DNA of 64,000 nt, from contig NZ_UFYA01000001.1 of the NCBI RefSeq assembly GCF_900447215.1, positions 2,418,001 through 2,482,000 on the forward strand, read 5' to 3'. Numbering within the stretch: position 1 is the first letter of the stretch; every line of letters starts with the position of its first letter. This DNA is from Dermatophilus congolensis. GTDB lineage: Bacteria > Actinomycetota > Actinomycetes > Actinomycetales > Dermatophilaceae. Shown here piece by piece: positions 45,562 through 54,996 of the stretch. Under the pieces are notes generated by a model. That model did not search any database. It worked only from the letters and a program-made list of their open reading frames with translations, and was not told where the DNA came from. Both the position numbers and the translations under genes were made by a program.

Positions 45562-46533
45562 ATGAGTTTTGTGTGCAGTGAGGGTTCTGGTCTGCAAGCG
45601 TGGAAGGGCCAGGTTGAAGGTGCATATGGGGTGCTATTAGGTGGGTATGTGTGGCGCCCGCGCGGGCAGGTGCGTGGTGTGGTGTATCTGGTGCACGGGA
45701 TGGCTGAGCATGCGGGGCGGTATGCAGGTGTGGCGGAGTTTTTGGTGGGGTTGGGGTGGGCGGTGTGTGCGCATGATCAGCGAGGGCATGGCCGTTCGGT
45801 GGGCGGCTCTGGTCATTTAGGGCATGTGGAGGGTGGCTGGGATGCGTTGGTGGGTGATGTGCAGACGCGGTTGAGGGCGGTTGCAGAAGAATTCCCGGGG
45901 GTTCCGTTGGTGGTAGTAGGGCACAGCATGGGTTCTTTCGTTGTGCGTGAGGTAGCTATGCGTCACGCGGTGGCAGAGGTGCGGGTTGATGGGTTCGTGT
46001 TTGTGGGTTCGGGAGGGCCGCTTGCGGTGCCGGTGCTGTTGACGGATGTTTTGTTGGGCGGGTTGGCCTCGATATGGGGGTGGGCGCGGCCGTGTGGCTT
46101 GATGGATCGGTTGGTGTTCGGTGGGTATAACGCTCAGTGTGGGCGCACGCGAACAGGCAATGACTGGTTGAGCGTGCGGTCGCAGGTGGTGGATGCCTAT
46201 GAGGCGGATCCGTTGGCTGGGAATGCTTCGTCGTTGGGTTTGTGGCGTGATCTGGTCAGGGCTGTTGGTCGAGTGAATCGGCGTGATGGGCGGTATCTGC
46301 AGGTGCCGGTGTTGTTTTTGTCTGGGGTAGATGATCCGGTGGGAGGTATGGGTGCGGGGGTGCGTCAGGCTGCTGCGCGGGTGCGGGGCGGGCTGGGTGC
46401 GCAGGTGGAGTGTGTGGTGTTGCCTGGTGAGCGTCATGAAGTGCTCAATGGCGGGCCTGGTTGTGCTGCTTGGGTGGTGCTTGAGCGTTGGTTGGGGGCG
46501 CATTGGCCTGTCGGGAATGTCGGTGGGGGATAG
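45562..46533 (+). CDS. Alpha/beta hydrolase, monoacylglycerol-lipase-like
   Basis: A 323-residue cytoplasmic serine hydrolase. It shows the family marks VYLVHGMAEHAGRY, CAHDQRGHGRS, nucleophile S122 in VVGHSMGSFV, the acid in SGVDDPVGG and the late His in GERHEVLNG. These match the monoacylglycerol-lipase / lysophospholipase branch. ATG 45562 follows AGGATGGGG; the in-frame upstream extension to 45475 runs through AT-rich leader DNA. The YqeY-like gene follows closely. Confidence 0.88.
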   Translation: MSFVCSEGSGLQAWKGQVEGAYGVLLGGYVWRPRGQVRGVVYLVHGMAEHAGRYAGVAEFLVGLGWAVCAHDQRGHGRSVGGSGHLGHVEGGWDALVGDVQTRLRAVAEEFPGVPLVVVGHSMGSFVVREVAMRHAVAEVRVDGFVFVGSGGPLAVPVLLTDVLLGGLASIWGWARPCGLMDRLVFGGYNAQCGRTRTGNDWLSVRSQVVDAYEADPLAGNASSLGLWRDLVRAVGRVNRRDGRYLQVPVLFLSGVDDPVGGMGAGVRQAAARVRGGLGAQVECVVLPGERHEVLNGGPGCAAWVVLERWLGAHWPVGNVGGG

Positions 46534-46568
46534 TGATGCTCAGGTGAGGTGGTGGGAGGATTAGGTGC

Positions 46569-47024
46569 ATGACTTCTTTGAAAGAGCAGTTGCACTCTGA
46601 TTTGAACGCGGCGATGAAGGCTCGTGATGAGGTGGTCACGGCGACGCTGCGGATGGTGATGACGGCGATTTCGAATGCCGAAGTTGCTGGTAAGGAAGCG
46701 CGTTCGTTGAGTGACGACGAGGTGCTCAAGGTGCTGGCGAAGGAGGCGAAGTCGCGTAAGGAGTCGGTGGTTGCGTACTCCGAGGCTGGTCGTCCGGAGT
46801 TGGCTGATCGGGAAAGTGCCGAGCTGGCGGTGTTGGAGAAGTATTTGCCAGCACAGTTGGAGGATGCCGAATTGGCGCAGGTTGTGGATGAGGCAGTGGC
46901 GCAGGTCGGAGCGACTGGCATGAAGCAAATGGGTCAAGTGATGAAGGTGGCGACCGCGGCGGTTGCTGGGCGTGCTGATGGTGGTCGGGTCTCGGCTTTG
47001 GTTAAGGCGCGTTTGATGGGTTGA
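46569..47024 (+). CDS. GatB/YqeY domain protein
   Basis: A 151-residue helical protein. It begins SLKEQLHSDLNAAMKARDEVVTATLRMV and contains EKYLPAQLEDAELAQVVDEAV and KQMGQVMKVATAAVAGRADG, all standard for the YqeY family. The domain resembles the tRNA-binding tail of GatB; the stand-alone role is not firmly known. It follows the hydrolase by 35 nt and may share its transcript. Confidence 0.93.
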   Translation: MTSLKEQLHSDLNAAMKARDEVVTATLRMVMTAISNAEVAGKEARSLSDDEVLKVLAKEAKSRKESVVAYSEAGRPELADRESAELAVLEKYLPAQLEDAELAQVVDEAVAQVGATGMKQMGQVMKVATAAVAGRADGGRVSALVKARLMG

Positions 47025-47259
47025 TGGTTTTCTTCGGTGTGGGCGGCGTGAGGTGGTGGGCGCCGCTCTCATCGGCTGGTTGACCGATTGTGTTTGCGTG
47101 GGTGACTGGGGCAGAGCGTTTTTGGTGGGTCCGGGTTGCGTGCGTCGAGTTCGTGCATGGTGCTGTATCCGCATAGGGTTCCTCCGACCTGTCTATGTCT
47201 CTGTACGTGGCCGATAGGTGGTTCACGTACATGCTTGAGCGCAGTGGAGGAGCCACTTC
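47025..47259. other. 235-bp upstream region of glgX
   Basis: Should hold the glgX promoter. It contains an inverted pair GTACGTG / CACGTAC near 47211-47230. On the minus strand a GGAGG and ATG exist near 47174, but the frame runs antisense through yqeY. Confidence 0.4.
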
Positions 47260-50016
47260 ATGTCGGAGCAGTGCGATGAAACGAGTTCTGTGGGTGGCGG
47301 TATCGCGGTAGAGGCGTTTGAGGCGTGTGCGCCGCAGACGTGGGCGCAGGCGTCGTGGCCGTTAGGGGCTCATGAGGCGGGACGGCTGGTGGTGACTGCT
47401 GAGGAGATCTTGTCCGGATCGGTGCCGCCGGTGCGGGTGGAGCGTGGGCATCGCGGGTTCTGTGAGGATGTCCCGGCCGAGGAACGGGTGGGGTGCACGT
47501 TCGCTGTGTATGCGCCGCGTGCGCAGCGGGTGTTGCTGGAGTTTTACGCTGAGGCTGTTGGGGTGGATGCGGCAGCTGAGTTTGACATGGCTCGAGGTGA
47601 AGACGGTGTGTGGCGTGCGCGGGTGCAAGGCCCAGGGCACGGCACGTTGTATGGGTTCCGTTGTTGGGGCCCAAACTGGGTAGTTGATCCGCAGTGGTGT
47701 CGAGGTGGTTCAGCGGCGGGGTTTGTGGCGGATGTTGATGAGGTGGGGGACCGTTTCAATCCGAACAAGGTGCTCTTTGATCCTTATGCCCGAGAAATTA
47801 CGCACAATCTGGCATCGGATTTGATTAGTGAGCACGGTGGATGCGCGGATGTGTTTGCAACTGGTGGGGTGGAAGTGGATGGGCGTGCACGTCGGGAGCT
47901 TGATTCGGGCAGGTGGGCGCCCAAAGGCGTGATTGTTCTCGATGGCACGTCTACGGGGGCGCGGCCATTCACGCATATTTCGGACGCGATTATTTATGAG
48001 ACGCATCTACAGGGACTTACGGCGCATCCAAGTTCGGTGCGGTTACCGGAGTTGTTGGCTGATGTGGCTGGTTTTGGTGAGGTTGTTGGAGTTCCTGATG
48101 AGCTACGGGGCACGTATGCCGGTGCTGCGTATATGGCTCCGTATTTGCGGGCGCTGGGTGTAACGACGATCGAGTTTTTGCCGGTGCAGGAGTCTACGTC
48201 TCGTAACGCGCCGGTGGGGCCAGAAGATCCCCGCGAGAATTATTGGGGATACACAACTTTGGCTTATTTCGCGCCGAATCGGGCGTACGCCCATGACCGT
48301 TCGTTGGGTGGGCCGACGCGAGAGTTTAAAGATATGGTGGCTGCGTTCCACGACGCCGGTATCGAGGTGTACGTGGATGTGGTTTACAACCACTCTGGTG
48401 AAGGAGGGCACTGGGAAGGGGATCTGGATACGGTCTCGTTCACGTCCTTAGGTGGTTTCTCCACCTCGGAGTATTACGTGTTGACGGCGGAAAACCGGTT
48501 GGTTGATGGGGCCACAGGTGTATCAAACCAGATGAATTTCTCCAGCTCATGTACAGCGGCGGTGACATTAGATTCGCTGGCGTACTGGCTACATGACATG
48601 GGCGTGGATGGGTTCCGCTTTGATCTAGCGCCGGTGTTGGGGCGTAAACCAGATGAGGCAGAGCGCGACGATTGGGAAGAGCAACGACGATTCTTTGATC
48701 AGCATCCGGTGTTGATCGGTATTGCCAGGCTGGGGGAACTGGCTGGAGCGGAAGTTATCGCCGAAGCATGGGACCTGTGGGGTTACGAGGTCGGTAACTT
48801 CCCACCGGGGTGGTCTGAATGGAATGGCCGTTTCCGTGATGCGGTGCGACGTTTCACAAAGGGTGATGCGAACACGGATTCGTTCATCGACATGATGAAT
48901 GGCGATTACGAGCATTTCTACAACGAGAAAGATCCGGGAAAGTCGATCAATTTCGTTACTGCTCATGACGGCTTCACGATGATGGATCTGGTCTCGTACA
49001 ACGGAAAAACAAATGAGGCCTTGACGTGGCCGTTCGGGCCTTCTGACGGTGGCAGTGATGACAACGAGTCGTGGGATTCCGGTGGTGATCAGGCACTGCG
49101 GCGTACCCGGTTGCGAAACTTCCTCGCAATCCTGATGTTTTCTCGCGGGGTTCCCATGATTGTGGGTGGAGACGAGTATGGGCGGGGTCAGAACGGAAAT
49201 AACAACCCGTGGAACCTGAATTCGGTCGGCATGTGGAACAACTGGGCGCAGGCTGGTTCGAATGCGCCGATGCAGCTTCTGGTTGATCCAGATGACCCGG
49301 AAAACGGTGGCATGTACTACGACGTGTTTGGGGTGGCGGATTGTCGAGAAACCGTCAATCCCATTCTCGTTTTCACGCGAGCTCTCACGTGGATTCGGCA
49401 TACCTCTCCGGAGCTGCGCCAACGGTATTGGGGAGCTTATGCCGGTGAAGAAGAGGTGCAGTATCTGTTCCGTGATCCTTCGGGTCGTCGATGGACGCAG
49501 CCTGGTGATCGCGCGTTGCAGGTGCGGTTGGGGACAGCGCAAAGTCCCGACGGTGATTTTGTCTTGTTGATCAACATGGAGGATCACGAGGTCGAGTTCA
49601 CCTTCCCGAGCCTGGAAGAGCCCTGCGCTGAGGAGACAGAGCTGGTTGAGGAGGAGGCGGCAGGTCCTGGTGGCCGGTGGGAGCGCCTCATCGATACGGC
49701 ACCGTGGGCAGAACGGTTTTACAACGTGTTCGGTTCACTGGCGACTGCGGTCCGTGGGCAGGCATATGCCGATCAGGTGCGTGAGGCGATCGCTGAGGCT
49801 GAAGCCCAGGGAATGGATGTTCACGAGGCGATTGATTCAGCAGCGGGGGTGGATGCTGATCGGGTGCCGCGTGACTATCTCGATGGTGACCGTTATCGGA
49901 TGGCTCCGTGGTCGATTGCGGTGGCTCGTCAAACACCTCCTGAGCCTGCGGACGAGGCTGAGTCTGCTGAAGGGCAGCTTGCTGAAGAGTCTGAATTGGT
50001 AGAGCAGCAGGAGTAG
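47260..50016 (+). CDS. glgX: Glycogen debranching enzyme (GH13 isoamylase type)
   Basis: A 918-residue enzyme, longer than the usual 650-750. It has an N-terminal extension, a CBM48 domain (VGCTFAVYAPRAQRVLLEFY), then the GH13 barrel. Catalytic residues are the Asp nucleophile in VDGFRFDLAPVLG, the Glu in EVIAEAWDLWGYE and the Asp in FVTAHDGFTMMDL. The active-site feature VYVDVVYNHSGEGGHWEG is also present. It cleaves alpha-1,6 branches of glycogen. The last 130 residues, after the barrel and C-domain, are acidic and Glu-rich and are not typical. A hairpin follows at 50100-50146. Confidence 0.95.
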   Translation: MSEQCDETSSVGGGIAVEAFEACAPQTWAQASWPLGAHEAGRLVVTAEEILSGSVPPVRVERGHRGFCEDVPAEERVGCTFAVYAPRAQRVLLEFYAEAVGVDAAAEFDMARGEDGVWRARVQGPGHGTLYGFRCWGPNWVVDPQWCRGGSAAGFVADVDEVGDRFNPNKVLFDPYAREITHNLASDLISEHGGCADVFATGGVEVDGRARRELDSGRWAPKGVIVLDGTSTGARPFTHISDAIIYETHLQGLTAHPSSVRLPELLADVAGFGEVVGVPDELRGTYAGAAYMAPYLRALGVTTIEFLPVQESTSRNAPVGPEDPRENYWGYTTLAYFAPNRAYAHDRSLGGPTREFKDMVAAFHDAGIEVYVDVVYNHSGEGGHWEGDLDTVSFTSLGGFSTSEYYVLTAENRLVDGATGVSNQMNFSSSCTAAVTLDSLAYWLHDMGVDGFRFDLAPVLGRKPDEAERDDWEEQRRFFDQHPVLIGIARLGELAGAEVIAEAWDLWGYEVGNFPPGWSEWNGRFRDAVRRFTKGDANTDSFIDMMNGDYEHFYNEKDPGKSINFVTAHDGFTMMDLVSYNGKTNEALTWPFGPSDGGSDDNESWDSGGDQALRRTRLRNFLAILMFSRGVPMIVGGDEYGRGQNGNNNPWNLNSVGMWNNWAQAGSNAPMQLLVDPDDPENGGMYYDVFGVADCRETVNPILVFTRALTWIRHTSPELRQRYWGAYAGEEEVQYLFRDPSGRRWTQPGDRALQVRLGTAQSPDGDFVLLINMEDHEVEFTFPSLEEPCAEETELVEEEAAGPGGRWERLIDTAPWAERFYNVFGSLATAVRGQAYADQVREAIAEAEAQGMDVHEAIDSAAGVDADRVPRDYLDGDRYRMAPWSIAVARQTPPEPADEAESAEGQLAEESELVEQQE

Positions 50017-50099
50017 AAGAAGTCACCGCTCTTTGCGGTTCATATCCGTCTAGGTGGTTGCTGCGTTGCACTATTTGTAGTGATTTTTGTGACATAGCA

Positions 50100-50146
50100 G
50101 GGCTGTTGGTGCAGGCTGGGCTGCGTCCGGCCTGCGCCAACAGCCC
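50100..50146 (+). terminator. Hairpin between glgX and cobA
   Basis: A 17-bp stem (50100-50116 with 50130-50146, one G-U-type mismatch) ends only 22 bp before the cobA start. It may end glgX transcription or act as an attenuator for cobA. Confidence 0.55.
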
Positions 50147-50168
50147 GGGTGGGTGTTACCTTCGCTGC

Positions 50169-51164
50169 GTGCACATCGACATCGACCTGCAGACCGCCAC
50201 TGTTGTGGTGGTCGGCCCAGAACGCGAAGCGAACTGGGCGGTAAAGCGTTTCGCACCGCTGGCGGCAGAGACGATCGTTGTTGACGATCCTGCTGCCGTT
50301 CCTGCTGGCGGCAGCGTCCTCGTTGACGTCACTGGTGGCGCAGCCAAATGGGCTGAGACAGTTGCCGCGTTGCGTGTTGGGCGGGTCACGCTGTGTCTTG
50401 ATGTTCCGGATAGCGGCGGTCAGATCGTTCTTGTCGGTGCAGGTCCGGGGCATCATGATCAGCAGAGCGTTGCTGTGCGTCGTGAACTGTTTAACGCGGA
50501 TGTTGTTTTCACTGACAGGCTTGCCACCTATGACGATCACGTCACGATCGCTCGTTTAGCTCCGGCAGCTCGCATTGTTGATGTCGGTAAGCTTCCTGGC
50601 GCCCACCGGGTTCCCCAGCGTGAGATTGAGGACCGCATGCTTCAGGCTGCCCAGGCAGGTGACTACGTGGTGCGCCTCAAAGGCGGAGATCCATTTGTGT
50701 TCGGCAGGGGTGGTGAAGAGGTCGCTGCGGCGGTGGAGGCGGGTATTGAAGTGCGGGTGTTGCCGGGGATTACTTCGGCGGTGGCGGTGCCAGAGTCGGT
50801 GGGCATTCCGGTGACACATCGGGGTGTTGCGCGTGCGTTCACGGTGGTCAGTGGGCATGAACCTCTCACTGAGGAGCAGAGTCGTGGATTGGTGCAGGCG
50901 GGAGGGACGATTGTGGTGTTGATGGGGGTGGCGACGATGGTTCGTTCGATGGGTGCTTTGGTTGCTGCGGGGATGGACCCGGATACTCCGTTTGCGGTGG
51001 TGGAGCGGGGGTTCACTGATGAGGAACGTGTGGCGCGGGGGGTGGTGGGGCAAGTGGAGGCGTTTGTTGAGCGGGAGTCTCCGGCTGCTCCGGCAGTCAT
51101 TGTTATTGGTGGTGTTGCGGATGTGAGCCTGTTGCAGGGTGGGGTTGGTGAGGTTGTGTCATGA
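50169..51164 (+). CDS. cobA: Uroporphyrinogen-III C-methyltransferase
   Basis: A 331-residue SUMT that adds two methyl groups to uroporphyrinogen III for siroheme or cobalamin. The methyltransferase part has VGAGPGHHDQ (SAM site), VRLKGGDPFVFGRGGEE, PGITSAVAVPESVGIPVTHRG and SGHEP. The first 85 residues look like the start of the CysG NAD-binding domain (TATVVVVGPEREANWAVKRFAP), but much of that domain is missing, so dehydrogenase activity is doubtful. GTG 50169 is used since the upstream in-frame start would read through the hairpin. The stop lies in a palindromic terminator. Confidence 0.92.
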   Translation: MHIDIDLQTATVVVVGPEREANWAVKRFAPLAAETIVVDDPAAVPAGGSVLVDVTGGAAKWAETVAALRVGRVTLCLDVPDSGGQIVLVGAGPGHHDQQSVAVRRELFNADVVFTDRLATYDDHVTIARLAPAARIVDVGKLPGAHRVPQREIEDRMLQAAQAGDYVVRLKGGDPFVFGRGGEEVAAAVEAGIEVRVLPGITSAVAVPESVGIPVTHRGVARAFTVVSGHEPLTEEQSRGLVQAGGTIVVLMGVATMVRSMGALVAAGMDPDTPFAVVERGFTDEERVARGVVGQVEAFVERESPAAPAVIVIGGVADVSLLQGGVGEVVS

Positions 51165-51208
51165 ATGGGCGGGGTGCCTCACATTTGTGAGGCACCCCGC
51201 CCATTCAT
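51161..51208. terminator. 23-bp stem palindrome overlapping the cobA stop
   Basis: Arms 51161-51183 and 51186-51208 are exact complements with a TT centre. The left arm includes the cobA stop codon and the right arm ends 10 bp before the stop of the convergent membrane-protein gene. Confidence 0.8.
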
Positions 51209-51218
51209 GTGGAGCTGG

Positions 51219-52403
51219 TTAGTTACCGGCTGAGGGTGGAGTGTTGCCGGTGTTTTTGTCGTCGTCGGAGCGTTGTGAAGTTTCATTGTTTGTTTCGACG
51301 CGTTGCCCGTATCGGGGCTCTTCGGTGGGAGATTGCTGGCCGTATCGCTGGGGTGTTTCAGCCGCAGGTTCAGGTGTAGTGGCCCCGTAGCGTTGGCCTT
51401 GTGGCTGGCCCCACTGGGTTGTTTCGGCTTGCCAGGGAGCGTCGATGACGTGCGCTGTGGGGGCGGGGTCTTCTTCGTTGCGGCGGCGGCGTTCATCCAA
51501 GTAGAGGATTGACATGAAGCACGCCATGAGCGGTGCAAAAAGGATGTTGAGCAGTGTGCTCAAAATATTTGCGGTGACTGCGCCACCTGAGGTTGCGGGA
51601 TTGTTCCCGAAGGTTTCTTCCATGGGGGCGCCGAATGCCATGCCTAGCGCGGCTGTCACGATGAACCAGACGATTCCTACAGCGATGTTGAACAGGATCA
51701 GACGTCCAAAGACGCGCCAGAAAGCACCTTTAGTTAGGTGCCAAGAACGTCGCAGCGGGTTGAGCCCCTTGCCGGTTTCTAGGGTCAGGGTTGCTAGGTA
51801 GAAGCACCAGCGGATAGCAACGTAGGTCACGATGACGGATATCGCTATGAGGGTGATGAGGAGAGCAATCCCGGCGGTGGGGCCTTCTAGGCCGCTTACG
51901 CCGATGCCGAACAAGACGGCGGTAAAGAGCACGATTGAGAGCACAATCGCCGCAGTCATAAACGCGATGGTGGGCAGAGCGCGTCGGAAGAGCCCTTTGG
52001 TGCTGCGGGAAAGGTCGCGGTATGTGGGACGGCGGGTGGCTTCAGTTTCGATGGCCAGCACGTACAGCATGCCGTTGATCTTCACGGTGACGGCTAGGTA
52101 GAGGAACGCCGAGATGAGGAGAACGACCGCAGCTGCTAGGCCTCCCGCGGCTAGCTTCCCGGAGGAGATGGATACTCTTCCGAGGCTGTCGAAGCTTCCT
52201 GCTGCGGTAATCAGGGCGATGAAAGCGACCGCGAGGACGGTGACTGCGCCGATGATCAAGAGCACAGCGTTCGATAGCAGCGAGATACCGATGAACAACC
52301 CGGGGCGTTTGCCGAAGAGGGCGAAAGCTTTCGTGAAGGCTGTGGTGGCCTTGATCGAGGAGGGCGGTAGTAGGCGGGTTGGTGGTGGTGTGAGGGGTTC
52401 CAT
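51219..52403 (-). CDS. Multi-pass membrane protein, GlpQ-membrane-domain-like
   Basis: A 394-residue protein with six hydrophobic helices (residues 35-300), including RPGLFIGISLLSNAVLLIIG and LNPLRRSWHLTKGAFWRVFGRLIL. The last pattern is common in actinobacterial proteins called glycerophosphoryl diester phosphodiesterase membrane domain. There is no phosphodiesterase catalytic domain. The 90-residue C-terminal tail is polar and holds repeats of the type QRYGxxxPEP / RYGQ. Function unknown. Confidence 0.7.
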   Translation of the reverse strand: MEPLTPPPTRLLPPSSIKATTAFTKAFALFGKRPGLFIGISLLSNAVLLIIGAVTVLAVAFIALITAAGSFDSLGRVSISSGKLAAGGLAAAVVLLISAFLYLAVTVKINGMLYVLAIETEATRRPTYRDLSRSTKGLFRRALPTIAFMTAAIVLSIVLFTAVLFGIGVSGLEGPTAGIALLITLIAISVIVTYVAIRWCFYLATLTLETGKGLNPLRRSWHLTKGAFWRVFGRLILFNIAVGIVWFIVTAALGMAFGAPMEETFGNNPATSGGAVTANILSTLLNILFAPLMACFMSILYLDERRRRNEEDPAPTAHVIDAPWQAETTQWGQPQGQRYGATTPEPAAETPQRYGQQSPTEEPRYGQRVETNNETSQRSDDDKNTGNTPPSAGN

Positions 52404-52925
52404 GACTCCACCGTAGGCGACTGGGGTGAGTTTGAGATGTGGGGGATAAGAGGAGTTTGTGGGGCAAGGTGAGCGTGGGTGGGAGTTTCTTTATCCCCTA
52501 AAGGTTTCGAGGTTAACCTCCAATTATTGCATATGTAAGTGCGTGGGAGTCCCCACATGTGGTCGGTCGTTTACAAAGCGTGCGCAAGGATGAGGCAGGC
52601 TCGCCGGGCCACCCACCTTCGGGATGTGTCAGATGTCGAGGGAGGGGCGAGCTTTTGTGCTTTGTGCCGGGTCAATGACCTGCAAAGCCCTCGCTGAGGG
52701 GCGTGAAGTCTAGGCGATCCTGTCTCGTAGTAGATGGCTTACTGCGGGAGGGGGTGGGTGGTCACCTGAACGGTGCCTCCGGCGTGTTGAGGTCATGGCG
52801 GTAATGTTCCGGGGTTGCTGACCGTTAAGCATGTCGATCAGTGACGCGCTACACCCCATTGAACGTGGAAGAAAGTGAATCCGGGGGGAACGTGAGTTCG
52901 TTTCCGGTCGAAGGGAGGTGCCGGA
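52404..52925. other. 522-bp intergenic region with a 12-bp palindrome
   Basis: It lies between divergent genes for a membrane protein and a MarR regulator. The 12-mer GAGGTTAACCTC at 52509-52520 is a perfect palindrome next to an AT-rich stretch (ATTATTGCATATGTAA) that could be a promoter. No gene or known RNA was recognised in the rest. Confidence 0.4.
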
Positions 52926-53438
52926 GTGACAAGAACCCGGCTAGAAGAGCAGGTCCGGTCTGAAGAACAGCCCGTGGAAAGGACTGTTGACGACGCGTTG
53001 ATTCGCATTCTTCGCGCCATGTCCAGGGAGAGCACGCGGCGTAGCCGCTGCGCGGGCATGCGGCCTGCTTTGTCAAACACGGATGTGTGGCTGCTGGGAT
53101 TCATCCATGAGCATGAGAATGTGCGGCCCACGGATCTTGCCAGCTGGCAGGACGTGGATAAGTCAACAATCACAATGCAGTTGAAGCGACTTGTTGCGGC
53201 GGGTTTGGTCAAGCGGGTTGCTTCACCGCGGGACCGCCGTTCGATCAACGTCACTTTGACGGTGAAAGGTAAGGCCGCTTTGGCCAATGTGCATGAGCAG
53301 GGGATTGGCTTCTTAGCCGATTTGCTGTCCACCTGGAGCGTGGAGGATCGAGGAGAGTTGGCGCGCTCGATCTCCCGGCTGGCAGATGTGATGGAAGCTC
53401 GTGTAGCGCCAGTGCGTGATGGCTGTGACGCTGCCTAA
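52926..53438 (+). CDS. MarR-family transcriptional regulator
   Basis: A 170-residue winged-helix regulator. The DNA-binding core is NVRPTDLASWQDVDKSTITMQLKRLVAAGLVKRVASPRDRRSINVTLTVKG, with the wing marked by SPRDRRS. Helices at both ends would form the dimer. GTG 52926 has a GGAGG-rich leader. A target operator could be the palindrome at 52509-52520, which is inference. The stop codon directly abuts that of the convergent aroD gene, with no gap. Confidence 0.9.
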   Translation: MTRTRLEEQVRSEEQPVERTVDDALIRILRAMSRESTRRSRCAGMRPALSNTDVWLLGFIHEHENVRPTDLASWQDVDKSTITMQLKRLVAAGLVKRVASPRDRRSINVTLTVKGKAALANVHEQGIGFLADLLSTWSVEDRGELARSISRLADVMEARVAPVRDGCDAA

Positions 53439-54248
53439 CTAGTGTTCAGTTGAGTCGTCGTTGTCGTCACGGGTCGGGGCGGCTCTCTCCAAGAGATGGA
53501 GAACTGTGACGACGTCGTCGACGGCGAGCTGACCGGGAGCAGAGGACGCGGCCACCCGTGCGAAGGTGGCCGCGCTCCCGAACGCTGCGCCAACAAGTCG
53601 GCTGGCGGCGCCGAGGGAGCCCATGGCGATCGTGATCAGGGGGATTTGGGCTTTTTGGTGGCGCAGGCTGGTAGCAGTGAAAAGATGCGCCAGATCCAGC
53701 GAGGTGGTGGCTGTGACAGCAAGTTTGGCGATATCGGCGCCAGCATTTTCCATATCGGCAAGTAGAGACACCATGGCGCTCACTTCGGGAGTGGCAGTGA
53801 AGTCGTGTGCGGATGCGATGACGAGGGCGCCTTCGGCCTGCGCGACGTGGATAGCGGTGGGTCCTACCGGGTGTCGGTATTCGATATCGATGAAGTCAGC
53901 GCCAGCACCTGCAATGGTTTCGATGAGGTGGAGGTAGTCGGTTTCGGTGGCTGACCCGTTTCCTCCTTCTCTCACGGTGCGGTAGGTGAAGCAACATGGC
54001 AGGTCCCGGCCAGTTGAGGCGATGTGCTCGGTGAGCTGGCCGAGGGTGTCTGCGTATGCCTTGACGGAGTGCGCGTGGCGGAACTGGTCGGCGCGCCATT
54101 CGAGCATGTCGGTTTCGGTTGCTGCGGCACGGGTGATTTCTTCACGGAGCGTGTCGATGTCAGAGCCAACTAGGGGGGTGATGATGGTGGTGCGACCGGC
54201 GCCAATCGCTCCGGCAGCGCGGATGGTGGGCAAAGGTGTGGTGTCCAT
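53439..54248 (-). CDS. aroD: Type I 3-dehydroquinate dehydratase
   Basis: A 269-residue class I enzyme of the shikimate pathway. The catalytic His is H148 (ASAHDFTATP) and the Schiff-base Lys is K175 (DIAKLAVTATT). Substrate residues appear in MLEWRAD (near 50), FTYRTVREGG (R91, R94) and GSAATF near the end. Start ATG 54248 has CAGGAG at 6 nt; the open frame continues upstream by 18 codons without support. Actinobacteria more often use the type II enzyme AroQ. Confidence 0.92.
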   Translation of the reverse strand: MDTTPLPTIRAAGAIGAGRTTIITPLVGSDIDTLREEITRAAATETDMLEWRADQFRHAHSVKAYADTLGQLTEHIASTGRDLPCCFTYRTVREGGNGSATETDYLHLIETIAGAGADFIDIEYRHPVGPTAIHVAQAEGALVIASAHDFTATPEVSAMVSLLADMENAGADIAKLAVTATTSLDLAHLFTATSLRHQKAQIPLITIAMGSLGAASRLVGAAFGSAATFARVAASSAPGQLAVDDVVTVLHLLERAAPTRDDNDDSTEH

Positions 54249-54336
54249 GATTGGCTCCTGCCAGGTGCGAGGGTCCGTTACCGACATGTGCATGTTTTTC
54301 ATGCTGAATTCTGTGACGGCTCATACGATGCCAGGC

Positions 54337-54780
54337 ATGACCATGTCTTCTAGCAATGATCACGTACTCATCACTGGCAACGTTAAGCGCCAAGGTCGTC
54401 ACCGTTCTCGTGCGGCGGCGGAGCAGAAAAAAACTGTCTTACGTGATCCAGAGTCGGTGAATACGGCATTGGTGACTGCTTGCGGACTGATCGGGGGATT
54501 TGCCGCAGCCCAGCAGACAGGCATACGACCCTTGGGAGGTGTGGTTTTAGCAGCGGCTGGACTATATGCCGGGCGTAGCTGGGTAAAGGTGGCTGGTCCG
54601 GGTGTTGCCGGTGCGCTGGGCGCGGTGTACATGGGCGCTTTTGGTTTGTCGCATCCGTTGGCGAAGAAGATCGGGGCGTGGCCGTCTGTGTTCGCGGTGA
54701 CTGCGGTCGCTGCGGGAGCAGCGTGTGCACTATCTGACAGTCGCGCTGAGCGCTGCTGCGTGAAACATCACCGTTCGTGA
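54337..54780 (+). CDS. Small membrane protein of unknown function
   Basis: A 147-residue protein: a basic N-terminus (KRQGRHRSRAAAEQKK), then about four hydrophobic stretches rich in Gly and Ala (LVTACGLIGGFAAAQ, LGGVVLAAAGLYAG, GVAGALGAVYMGAFGL, FAVTAVAAGAACAL). No family was recognised. ATG 54337 begins MTMSSSND; CCAGG lies just upstream. Diverges from aroD. Confidence 0.6.
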   Translation: MTMSSSNDHVLITGNVKRQGRHRSRAAAEQKKTVLRDPESVNTALVTACGLIGGFAAAQQTGIRPLGGVVLAAAGLYAGRSWVKVAGPGVAGALGAVYMGAFGLSHPLAKKIGAWPSVFAVTAVAAGAACALSDSRAERCCVKHHRS

Positions 54781-54996
54781 AATTTTTAAAGTCCTGAAAA
54801 TCCCTCAGTATTAGGTGTTTTCATCCTTGAGGGTGGAGTGGGTTGTTGATTAGCTCACCTAGTGTCCACATAGATACTTCCGTGGTGGCCGTTTCCGCTG
54901 TGGCTGTGAGTTACCAAAAATGGTTCTGACTGCCCCTTCAACGTGCCCGGTTGCCGCGGGCGTTTCTGATTTCAGAACCGCACGAAAGGTGAACTG

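Noticed and set aside
46434-47174. 246-residue minus-strand frame with a GGAGG before its ATG
   Set aside because: Runs antisense through yqeY and the lipase-like gene; His/Arg/Thr/Pro-rich composition typical of shadow frames.
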